The notes under the pieces were generated by a model that ran no database searches, had not been told where the DNA came from, and saw only the letters and a list, made by a program, of their open reading frames with translations. A program made the translations under genes and the position numbers. Below are positions 1-5,612 of a DNA stretch of 10,844 nucleotides, piece by piece. Source of the stretch: Ruminococcaceae bacterium UBA1244 (GTDB lineage Bacteria > Bacillota > Clostridia > Oscillospirales > Acutalibacteraceae); contig DBWG01000123.1 of the NCBI GenBank assembly GCA_002308635.1, forward strand, positions 1 through 10,844, in the 5' to 3' direction. How positions within the stretch are numbered: the stretch's first letter is position 1; every line of letters starts with the position of its first letter.

Positions 1-26
1 CTTTTAAAGAAACTTGATTTCCGTGT

Positions 27-41
27 CCGGCGGCTCGCCGG
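27..41. other. Short GC-rich hairpin at the window edge
   Basis: CCGGCG (27-32) and CGCCGG (36-41) form a perfect 6-bp stem with a 3-nt loop. No T-tract follows on the + strand. On the - strand the hairpin is preceded, not followed, by the T-run. It could be the stem of a terminator-like structure for the gene left of the window, but this is weak. It ends just before the -35 box at 44. Confidence 0.35.
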
Positions 42-43
42 GC

Positions 44-72
44 TTGAAAAAAGGGGAAAGATGTATTATAAT
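44..72 (+). promoter_or_regulatory. SigA-type promoter of the DUF1858-trmK-nif3-rqcH operon
   Basis: A -35 box TTGAAA (44-49) and a -10 box TATAAT (67-72) are separated by exactly 17 bp. Transcription would start near 79-80, giving a leader of about 28 nt that contains the ribosome-binding site AAAGGAATGG (90-99) of the first gene. No other promoter is obvious between the next three genes, so this one probably drives all four. Confidence 0.75.
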
Positions 73-106
73 GGAGTAGCAATAATTTTGAAAGGAATGG
101 TTCAAT

Positions 107-310
107 ATGGCAGAGATCACAAAGAATACTATTATCGGAGATATCCTTGATATTGACGCTTCAACTGCGCCTATCTTTTTGTCTATCGGTATGCACTGTC
201 TCGGATGCCCCGCTTCAAGAGGCGAGACTATCGAACAGGCCTGCATGGTTCACGGCGTTGACCCTGATGAGCTTGTAAAGGCGCTGAATGAGCATATCAA
301 TAACAAATAA
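107..310 (+). CDS. DUF1858 domain protein (ScdA-N-like, CxxC motif)
   Basis: This 67-residue protein is nearly all a DUF1858 domain, the family also found at the N terminus of ScdA/YtfE-type iron-sulfur repair proteins and in small stand-alone 'hybrid cluster-associated disulfide' proteins. The signature is an N-terminal helix of the form 'TIGDILDID' followed by GMHCLGCPAS, with C31 and C34 forming a CxxC pair; a third cysteine lies at 46. Family members are thought to have a redox or Fe-S-linked role, but the biochemical function is not established. The ATG at 107 has an SD-like AAGGAATGG 8 nt upstream. It is the first gene behind the promoter at 44-72 and lies 16 nt before trmK, so co-transcription is likely. 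Length and motif fit the family; only the exact role is open. Confidence 0.88.
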   Translation: MAEITKNTIIGDILDIDASTAPIFLSIGMHCLGCPASRGETIEQACMVHGVDPDELVKALNEHINNK

Positions 311-326
311 TTAAGGGTGTGTTAGT

Positions 327-1010
327 GTGTCGATAAAACAACAGCTCCCGCTTGACAACAGGCTTTCTCTCTGTGCAGGATTTGTGCGTGAGAATACCCG
401 TCTTGCGGATGTCGGCACAGATCATGCTTATCTTCCCGTAGGGCTTGCCGCAGAAGGGAAAATTCTTTCTGCGGTTGCCTGCGACGTGAGAACGGGCCCT
501 CTCGAAAACGCAAAAACAAATATTCTCCGCTTCGGAGTTGAGGATATCGTAAAGACAGTCCTTTCTGACGGACTTGATGAGGTCAGCCCGGATGAGGCTT
601 TTGATATCGTTATGGCAGGCATGGGCGGGGAACTGATAGTGAAAATAATCAGCAGGACGCAGTGGCTGTACGATAAGAGCCGCAGGCTGATACTCCAGCC
701 CATGACTCGTGCAGGTACACTGCGCTTGTTTTTGTACGAAAACGGATTCAGCATAAAGGAAGAAAAAGCCTGCGTTTCGGGAAGAAAATGCTACAGCGTG
801 ATGATGTGCGAATATGACGGGATAAAACGCCCGTGCAGCAGAAAGTTTGAATATTTCGGACTTCTTTCGGATGACGGTTCGGATGACGCAAAGCGCTACA
901 GGGCGATGATAATACAAAAGCTTGACCGCAAAATAAACGGTCTTAAAAAATCGGGCAGGATACCCGAAGCGGAATTTTACGGAAATATCCGTGACGAGAT
1001 AACAGCATAA
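327..1010 (+). CDS. trmK: tRNA (adenine-22-N1)-methyltransferase TrmK
   Basis: TrmK (B. subtilis YqfN) uses S-adenosylmethionine to methylate N1 of adenine 22 in the D-loop region of certain bacterial tRNAs; it is cytoplasmic. The 227-residue protein has the Rossmann SAM-binding motif LADVGTDHAYLP at 26-37, the family motif AGMGG at 97-101 and LILQP at 121-125, followed by a C-terminal helical region from about residue 165. Length matches the family (about 225-235). The start is a GTG at 327, chosen because AAGGGTG at 313-319 is well spaced and the protein then begins directly with the conserved 'RL..CAGFV' helix. It sits immediately before a Nif3 gene, the same pairing as yqfN-yqfO in B. subtilis, which strengthens the call. 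Confidence 0.93.
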   Translation: MSIKQQLPLDNRLSLCAGFVRENTRLADVGTDHAYLPVGLAAEGKILSAVACDVRTGPLENAKTNILRFGVEDIVKTVLSDGLDEVSPDEAFDIVMAGMGGELIVKIISRTQWLYDKSRRLILQPMTRAGTLRLFLYENGFSIKEEKACVSGRKCYSVMMCEYDGIKRPCSRKFEYFGLLSDDGSDDAKRYRAMIIQKLDRKINGLKKSGRIPEAEFYGNIRDEITA

Positions 1011-1026
1011 CAGGGAAGGTGAGAAT

Positions 1027-1779
1027 ATGGCAGGAGTAAAGGAAATTTATGATTATATCAACAGCTTTGCGCCGTTCGATACCGCAATGGGCTTTGACAA
1101 TGTAGGAATACTTGTCGGCGATAAAAACGCTGAGTCGAAAAAGGTCGTTGTGGCTCTTGACGCAACTGCTGAGGTGCTGAAAGAAGCTTATGAGCTTGGT
1201 GCAAAGATAGTTGTGAGTCACCATCCTATAATTTTTCATGCGCTTAAACAGCTTGATTCGGAGAGCGCACCGTTCCTTGCGGTAAAGTATGGGATAACCG
1301 TTCTGTCGGCACATACGAATCTTGATATTGCTCCGGACGGCGTGAACGATAGTCTTGCAGAAACGGCGGGAGTTATTATTGACGAGAGATTTCCGGATGA
1401 CTGCGCTCTTATCGGACATCTCGAAAACAGCATGACCTGCCGTGAATTTGCGGAAAGCGTTAAAAAGTCTCTCGGACTTGCCGGACTGAGATTCACCGAT
1501 AACGGCAGGAGCATACAGAAGATACTTGTTGCCTGCGGTGCCGGCGGAGACAGCGTTGTGCTTGCAAATGAGCTTGGAGCGGATGCTGTTCTTACCGGAG
1601 AGATAAAGCATAACTACATAATGTACGCAAACGATAAGAAAATAGCCGTCTTTGACGCAGGACATTTCGGTTCTGAGGGACTTATCATCCCGAAGCTTGT
1701 GAATAAGCTCAGGGAGAGATTTCCCGATACGGAATTCATAAGGGCGACAAGTGATACAGACGGAATTATCTACTTTTGA
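1027..1779 (+). CDS. Nif3-like dinuclear metal center protein (DUF34)
   Basis: This is a Nif3/YbgI/YqfO family protein; family members form toroidal hexamers binding two metal ions per subunit. The cellular role is unsettled; a GTP cyclohydrolase I type 2 label in databases is poorly supported for most members. Putative metal ligands are visible: H65-H66 in VSHHP, D100 in HTNLD, and H213 and E217 in GHFGSEG, all in the expected order. At 250 residues it is the short form like E. coli YbgI and lacks the PII-like insert of B. subtilis YqfO (about 370). The ATG at 1027 follows AGGGAAGGTGAG by a good spacing. It lies 16 nt after trmK, the usual neighbour in Bacillota. Confidence 0.93.
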   Translation: MAGVKEIYDYINSFAPFDTAMGFDNVGILVGDKNAESKKVVVALDATAEVLKEAYELGAKIVVSHHPIIFHALKQLDSESAPFLAVKYGITVLSAHTNLDIAPDGVNDSLAETAGVIIDERFPDDCALIGHLENSMTCREFAESVKKSLGLAGLRFTDNGRSIQKILVACGAGGDSVVLANELGADAVLTGEIKHNYIMYANDKKIAVFDAGHFGSEGLIIPKLVNKLRERFPDTEFIRATSDTDGIIYF

Positions 1780-1823
1780 TTCACAAATATCAGCGAGTTT
1801 AGGAAAGGGGTTTGAGGAATAAC

Positions 1824-3563
1824 ATGGCACTTGACGGAGCTTTTTTAAGACATATAAAAAAAGAACTTGAAGAAAGCCTTATCGGAAGCAAGGTCGATAA
1901 GGTCTATCAGCCGTCACGTGATGAGATCGTCCTCGTGATGCGCTCAAGGGAAGGCTCTAAAAAACTGTATATTTCGGCAAGAGCAGGAAGCTCACGTATT
2001 AACCTTACGGAGATGACTCCCGAAAACCCGAGAACACCGCCTATGCTCTGTATGCTTCTGAGAAAACGTCTTTCCGGTGCAAGACTCAGGAGCATAAGCC
2101 AGCCCGCTCTTGAAAGACTGCTGATCTTGGAGTTTGAGGGACTTAACGAGCTGGGCGATAACGTCACTATGAGCCTTGCTGTCGAGATAATGGGACAGTA
2201 CAGCAATATCGTTTTTATTGACGGCGACGGACTTATAATCGATGCTGTACGCAGGGTGGACGCTTCTATGTCGTCACAGCGGCTGATACTTCCCGGAATG
2301 AAATATGAAATGCCGCCTCAGCAGGACAAGCTTTGTGTACTTGAACATGACGCAGATGATATTATAAATGCGGCTCAGGCTCTGCCGAAAAATATGCCGC
2401 TGTCAAAGGCTTTGTTAGCGGTCATTCAGGGTGTTTCACCGATACTCTGCCGTGAGCTTGAATATCTTGCCGGCAGGGGCAGAGATGTCTTTTCGCATGA
2501 GCTTGACGAGGAGCTTGTTACAAGACTGCGGTTCTTTCTCAAACGCACTATCTCTGCAGTAAGGGATATCGGCGGAAAACCCTACATTATAATAGACCAG
2601 ACAAAAAAACCTATAGATTTCACCTTTGAGTATATCCAGCAGTACGGCAGCGGAAGAGCGTTCAATGAGTGCGGTACATTCTGCGAGCTGCTCGACAGGT
2701 ATTATTCAAAGCGTGATGCGATAGAAACCATGCGCCGCCGCAGCGATGACCTCAACAGGCTGCTCAACAGTACCGCCGCAAGACTTATAAAAAAAATATA
2801 CATTCAGAAAGACGAGCTTGAAGCCTGCTCCGAGAGAGAAAAATTCAGGATATGCGGCGACCTTATACAGGCGAATCTATACCGCATACCCAAGGGCGCA
2901 GCGTCCTTTACTGCCGAAAATTTCTATGACGAAGATCTGTCGGAAATAGAGATATCTCTTGACCCGTCGCTTTCGGCGGCTGCAAATTCACAGAAATATT
3001 ACAAGAGCTATCAGAAGGCAAAAACTGCCGAGCAGGTACTGAAGGTGCAGATAGAAAAAGCCGAGAACGAGCTTGACTATATCTCGTCCGTTATGGACAG
3101 CCTTTCAAGAGCGGAGACCGTCCGTGAACTCGGCGAGATACGCACCGAACTGACCGAACAGGGATATATCCGTTCAAAAGGCAAAAAACAGAAGCCCGAA
3201 GCGGCTTTGCCCCCGATAGAATACTTTTCAAAAAGCGGTTTCAGGATACTTGTCGGCAGAAACAACAAACAGAACGACAGACTTACCCTTAAAACTGCCG
3301 GCAAAAATGATCTTTGGTTCCATACAAAGGATATCCCCGGTTCGCATACGATAATCGTGACAGAGGGCAGGGAACCCGATGAGGAAACTATCCTCTTTGC
3401 GGCTTCTCTTGCTGCGGCTCACAGTAAAGCCAAGGATTCCGGAAAGGCTCCGGTGGATTATACAAAGGTGCGCTATGTCAGCAAGCCTCAGGGTGCAAAG
3501 CCCGGTATGGTGATCTATGTAAATCAGAAAACTTTGTTTGTAGAACCATATCACAAAGAGTGA
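1824..3563 (+). CDS. rqcH: Ribosome quality control factor RqcH (NFACT family)
   Basis: RqcH, the bacterial Rqc2/NEMF homolog (older name fibronectin-binding protein FbpA/YloA), binds obstructed 50S subunits carrying peptidyl-tRNA and recruits alanyl-tRNA to add C-terminal alanine tails that mark stalled chains for proteolysis. The 579 residues show the NFACT-N domain (starting MALDGAFLRH, 1 to about 200), a helical/coiled-coil middle (about 290-450), and the NFACT-R domain (464-575) with its hallmark NDLWFHTKDIPGSH near 495-508. Position 97-98 is E-R where B. subtilis has the functionally critical D97-R98. The ATG at 1824 is preferred over an in-frame TTG at 1812 because GAGGA (1814-1818) is an SD site and the family begins M-[AS]-x-D-G. 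It is last in the operon, 44 nt after nif3; no clear terminator hairpin follows. Confidence 0.95.
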   Translation: MALDGAFLRHIKKELEESLIGSKVDKVYQPSRDEIVLVMRSREGSKKLYISARAGSSRINLTEMTPENPRTPPMLCMLLRKRLSGARLRSISQPALERLLILEFEGLNELGDNVTMSLAVEIMGQYSNIVFIDGDGLIIDAVRRVDASMSSQRLILPGMKYEMPPQQDKLCVLEHDADDIINAAQALPKNMPLSKALLAVIQGVSPILCRELEYLAGRGRDVFSHELDEELVTRLRFFLKRTISAVRDIGGKPYIIIDQTKKPIDFTFEYIQQYGSGRAFNECGTFCELLDRYYSKRDAIETMRRRSDDLNRLLNSTAARLIKKIYIQKDELEACSEREKFRICGDLIQANLYRIPKGAASFTAENFYDEDLSEIEISLDPSLSAAANSQKYYKSYQKAKTAEQVLKVQIEKAENELDYISSVMDSLSRAETVRELGEIRTELTEQGYIRSKGKKQKPEAALPPIEYFSKSGFRILVGRNNKQNDRLTLKTAGKNDLWFHTKDIPGSHTIIVTEGREPDEETILFAASLAAAHSKAKDSGKAPVDYTKVRYVSKPQGAKPGMVIYVNQKTLFVEPYHKE

Positions 3564-3637
3564 AGACGTGCCCGCCGCTTGGGACCGGTAGAAAAAATAA
3601 TCTATTATATATTTGATTGTTGTCATAATGAACAAAA

Positions 3638-3703
3638 AAATAGTTGACTGTACTCCTATTGTGCTGTATAATGCAGCGAAAGCACTGAATACTTCAACTA
3701 TTT
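3638..3703. repeat. Inverted repeat (10-bp arms) enclosing a promoter
   Basis: AAATAGTTGA at 3638-3647 is the exact reverse complement of TCAACTATTT at 3694-3703, with 46 bp between. Inside are a second pair, GTGCT (3661-3665) and AGCAC (3681-3685), and a third, GCTG (3663-3666) and CAGC (3674-3677). The left outer arm overlaps the -35 box and the inner pairs surround the -10 box. It could be an operator, or a very small MITE-like element that carries a promoter. Confidence 0.6.
3644..3672 (+). promoter_or_regulatory. Upstream SigA promoter (distal)
   Basis: TTGACT (3644-3649) and TATAAT (3667-3672) are 17 bp apart, one mismatch from full consensus. The expected start near 3680 lies about 160 nt before the zinc-ribbon gene at 3841. 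No other gene lies between, so it would give a long-leader transcript of that gene or a short noncoding RNA. Confidence 0.6.
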
Positions 3704-3763
3704 ATACTATGTTTCCTTATCGGCAATATTAGTAGTTTTATCCTAAAAAATTACTGTCACCCC

Positions 3764-3792
3764 TTGACAAAAATATACTAAATTGCTATAAT
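3764..3792 (+). promoter_or_regulatory. Full-consensus SigA promoter with extended -10
   Basis: TTGACA (3764-3769) and TATAAT (3787-3792) match consensus at every base with a 17-bp spacer, and a TG at 3784-3785 followed by one base adds the extended -10 motif. Transcription should start near 3800, leaving a leader of about 40 nt. This is the best promoter in the window and implies strong expression, unless repressed, of the downstream zinc-ribbon gene. Confidence 0.85.
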
Positions 3793-3804
3793 GAAAACAT
3801 CTAA

Positions 3805-3817
3805 GGACGAAAGGTCC
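3805..3817 (+). other. Small hairpin at the 5' end of the zinc-ribbon gene leader
   Basis: GGAC (3805-3808) and GTCC (3814-3817) form a 4-bp stem closed by GAAAG. It would lie at the extreme 5' end of the transcript from the promoter at 3764-3792, where such stems often protect mRNA from decay. The SD site AGGAG at 3831-3835 is outside the stem and free. Confidence 0.4.
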
Positions 3818-3840
3818 ATAATATTGCAACAGGAGTGACG

Positions 3841-4845
3841 ATGATGATCTGTAAAAAATGCGGAACAGAAAACGCCGATAATGCCAGTGTATGCGCTAAG
3901 TGCGGCAATCCTTTGAAGGCTGTGTCCAAACCCAAAAGCAATTTCCTTGATGTCTCATTTTGTTCCGGACTGATTATTGTTTTCTCAGTTCTGGCTTTGA
4001 TCTTCCTGATCCTTCCTTCTACAAGATCAGTCTCGTACAGTGAATATGAGGGAAAAATGGTAAAGCTTGATGAGAAAAAAGCCAATGAAGTAATTGACAT
4101 TGTCAGAGATAAGATCACTATCCGCAATGAGCGTGATAAGATCGACAATCTGCCAGCAAAAAAGGCTGCTCTCGAAGCAGAGATAGCTGAGCTTGAAGAA
4201 AATTCCGACGGCTCCGATGATGCAAAGGCAGAGATCGACCGTAAAAAGAAGCAGGTTGAAAATCTCCTCAATGACGCTGTATGGAAGCAGACATGGACCG
4301 CTGCTGAGGCTATAGAGATCCTCGAAGGCATCCCCGGCAACGACGCTTATATTGCGGAGATAAAGAGACTTGACGAAATAGTTAAGACCACTACGGATGC
4401 TGCAAACGTTAAGGCTCAGGAGGAGATCGAAAATTATATCCTTGAAGTAATGGACAAGCAGGATGATGACCGTATCGACAGAGGTGCTATCGGCGGCGTT
4501 ATCAGAGAGCATCGTGAGATGAAGAATGTTACCAATACCCTTATCGCTGTTATGTGCGTTCTTCTTGCAGTTTCACTTTTCATTACCATCATTTCCTGGG
4601 TAACAAGAATGTATCGTGTAAGAATCATCGCAACTATTGCAAATGCCGTTCTTGCATTCCTTTCATTCGTGATCCCTGTTGCTGTATGGTCAATGGATAC
4701 AAAATGGCCGTTTGAAGTAAGCCAGTATATTACATACGGTATCAGCTTCGGATCTACCTTCGTTTGGGTACTTGTATTCTCGTTTGCAACACTGTTTGCA
4801 TCACTTGCATACTTCGCAGACGATCTCTTCGCCAAGAAGAACTGA
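3841..4845 (+). CDS. Zinc-ribbon, coiled-coil membrane protein of unknown function
   Basis: I do not recognise a characterised homolog. The 334-residue product begins with a zinc ribbon (C4, C7, C18, C21; CxxC-X10-CxxC), then a transmembrane segment at about 38-59, a charged largely helical stretch (about 70-225) with coiled-coil character around 95-145, and three more hydrophobic segments at about 231-254, 262-284 and 300-325. It probably sits in the cytoplasmic membrane with the ribbon inside. The ATG at 3841 is 5 nt after AGGAG; the ATG at 3844 is equally possible. It has its own very strong promoter and a strong terminator, so it forms a single-gene unit. Its ribbon has the same cysteine spacing as the minus-strand protein at 5613-6704, but the rest of the two proteins differs. 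Confidence 0.8.
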   Translation: MMICKKCGTENADNASVCAKCGNPLKAVSKPKSNFLDVSFCSGLIIVFSVLALIFLILPSTRSVSYSEYEGKMVKLDEKKANEVIDIVRDKITIRNERDKIDNLPAKKAALEAEIAELEENSDGSDDAKAEIDRKKKQVENLLNDAVWKQTWTAAEAIEILEGIPGNDAYIAEIKRLDEIVKTTTDAANVKAQEEIENYILEVMDKQDDDRIDRGAIGGVIREHREMKNVTNTLIAVMCVLLAVSLFITIISWVTRMYRVRIIATIANAVLAFLSFVIPVAVWSMDTKWPFEVSQYITYGISFGSTFVWVLVFSFATLFASLAYFADDLFAKKN

Positions 4846-4878
4846 TCGTTCCCAAAAATCAATACCTGATGTTAAAGA

Positions 4879-4914
4879 CCCCGTCTGTTTTGAAAAACAG
4901 GCGGGGCTTTTTGT
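4879..4914 (+). terminator. Rho-independent terminator of the zinc-ribbon gene
   Basis: A 12-bp stem (4879-4890 with 4895-4906, one G-U pair) with a TGAA loop is followed by a five-T tract at 4908-4912. It lies 33 nt after the stop codon at 4845. The end of the T-tract directly abuts the putative SigF promoter of spoIIR. Confidence 0.9.
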
Positions 4915-4942
4915 ATGAGATGCAGTTTTTCGGGGCATATTC
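4913..4942 (+). promoter_or_regulatory. SigF-like promoter of spoIIR
   Basis: GTATG (4913-4917) resembles the -35 of forespore SigF promoters (GTATA-like). After 15 bp, GGGCATATTC (4933-4942) fits the -10 pattern GG-N-N-A-N-A-N-T. The predicted start near 4950 gives a leader of about 20 nt with SD GGAGGG. In B. subtilis spoIIR is transcribed by SigF in the forespore, so the match is what biology predicts. The motif is short and read by eye. Confidence 0.5.
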
Positions 4943-4969
4943 TTATCGAAACGAAACGGAGGGATATTG

Positions 4970-5563
4970 ATGAGAATACTTATCAGGGCTGTGATCTGTT
5001 CGCTTGTTGTGACCTGCGTGATGACGCTCAACGGTTTTTACGGTGCTTGCCGTGAGATAAGGGGTGAGGTTTTCAGACTGCACATACTTGCAAATTCCGA
5101 CAGTGAGGAAGATCAGGCGCTGAAGCTCAAAGTGAGGGACGGGCTTCTCGATCATACAAAAGAACTGTTTGCAAACTGCCGCAATAAAGAAGAAGCAATT
5201 GAAGCCGCAAAAGAAAACATAGAGTCCATCTCAGAATGTGCCGGCAGGATATTAAAAGATCAGGGCTGTGATTATCCGGTCAGAGCGTATGTGACGAATA
5301 TGGATTTTGAGACAAGGGAATATGACGAATTTACTCTGCCTGCCGGAAGATATGATGCTCTGAGGATAGAGATCGGCAGGGCAGAAGGACATAACTGGTG
5401 GTGTGTGCTGTTTCCGGTACTGTGTATCAATGCTTCCGGAAAAAGCGATTTTTCGGACCTGCTGAATAAAGATGAAGAAAGCATAGTCAGTGACAGCGAA
5501 AGCTTTGAGGTCAGATTTAAGATCGTGGAGTTTTTTGAACGTCTGTGTTCGTATTTCGGATAA
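4970..5563 (+). CDS. spoIIR: Stage II sporulation protein R (SpoIIR)
   Basis: SpoIIR is made in the forespore early after asymmetric division and is exported into the intermembrane space, where it triggers the membrane protease SpoIIGA to process pro-SigE in the mother cell. The 197 residues start with an N-terminal hydrophobic export segment (about 3-25), followed by the conserved FRLHILANSDSEEDQALKLK (36-55), FTLPAGRYDALR (121-132) and the hallmark GHNWWCVLFPVLC (140-152). Length is close to the family (about 200-225). The ATG at 4970 is chosen over the TTG at 4967 because GGAGGG (4958-4963) is 6 nt upstream. The gene stands alone between two terminators and has a SigF-like promoter. Confidence 0.95.
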   Translation: MRILIRAVICSLVVTCVMTLNGFYGACREIRGEVFRLHILANSDSEEDQALKLKVRDGLLDHTKELFANCRNKEEAIEAAKENIESISECAGRILKDQGCDYPVRAYVTNMDFETREYDEFTLPAGRYDALRIEIGRAEGHNWWCVLFPVLCINASGKSDFSDLLNKDEESIVSDSESFEVRFKIVEFFERLCSYFG

Positions 5564-5594
5564 AAAAACCGATGTGCGGTAAACACATCGGTTT
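5562..5594. terminator. Bidirectional terminator between spoIIR and the convergent zinc-ribbon gene
   Basis: An 11-bp perfect stem (5566-5576 with 5584-5594) with a 7-nt loop lies between convergent genes. On the - strand the stem runs into seven T residues (the A-run 5562-5568), a strong terminator for the gene ending at 5613. On the + strand only three T residues follow within the stem, so it is weaker for spoIIR, whose stop codon overlaps the A-run. Confidence 0.85.
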
Positions 5595-5612
5595 GGAAAG
5601 ATATAAAAATCA

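Larger units (their letters stand above)
3564..3840. other. Intergenic regulatory region between rqcH and the zinc-ribbon gene
   Basis: This 277-bp AT-rich gap carries two SigA promoters (3644-3672 and 3764-3792), a long inverted repeat around the first one, and a small leader hairpin before the next gene. No convincing terminator for rqcH is seen. A 34-codon frame at 3628-3732 overlaps the first promoter, lacks an SD site and is not called as a gene. Confidence 0.7.

Noticed and set aside
1..150. Open frame on the + strand from the window edge to a stop at 148-150
   Set aside because: It runs through a clear promoter and into the DUF1858 gene in another frame, and its translation resembles nothing known; treated as noncoding.
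943..1830. Long minus-strand frame opposite trmK/nif3
   Set aside because: It covers the Nif3 gene, whose motifs are certain, and has no recognisable domain; a codon-bias shadow.
3564..3600. Possible terminator after rqcH
   Set aside because: Only a weak CCC/GGG pairing and an A-run are present; no stable stem followed by T residues.
3628..3732. A 34-codon ATG frame (begins MNKKIVDCTP) in the gap after rqcH
   Set aside because: It has no Shine-Dalgarno site and the distal promoter lies inside it, so it would not be on its own transcript start; chance is the simpler explanation.
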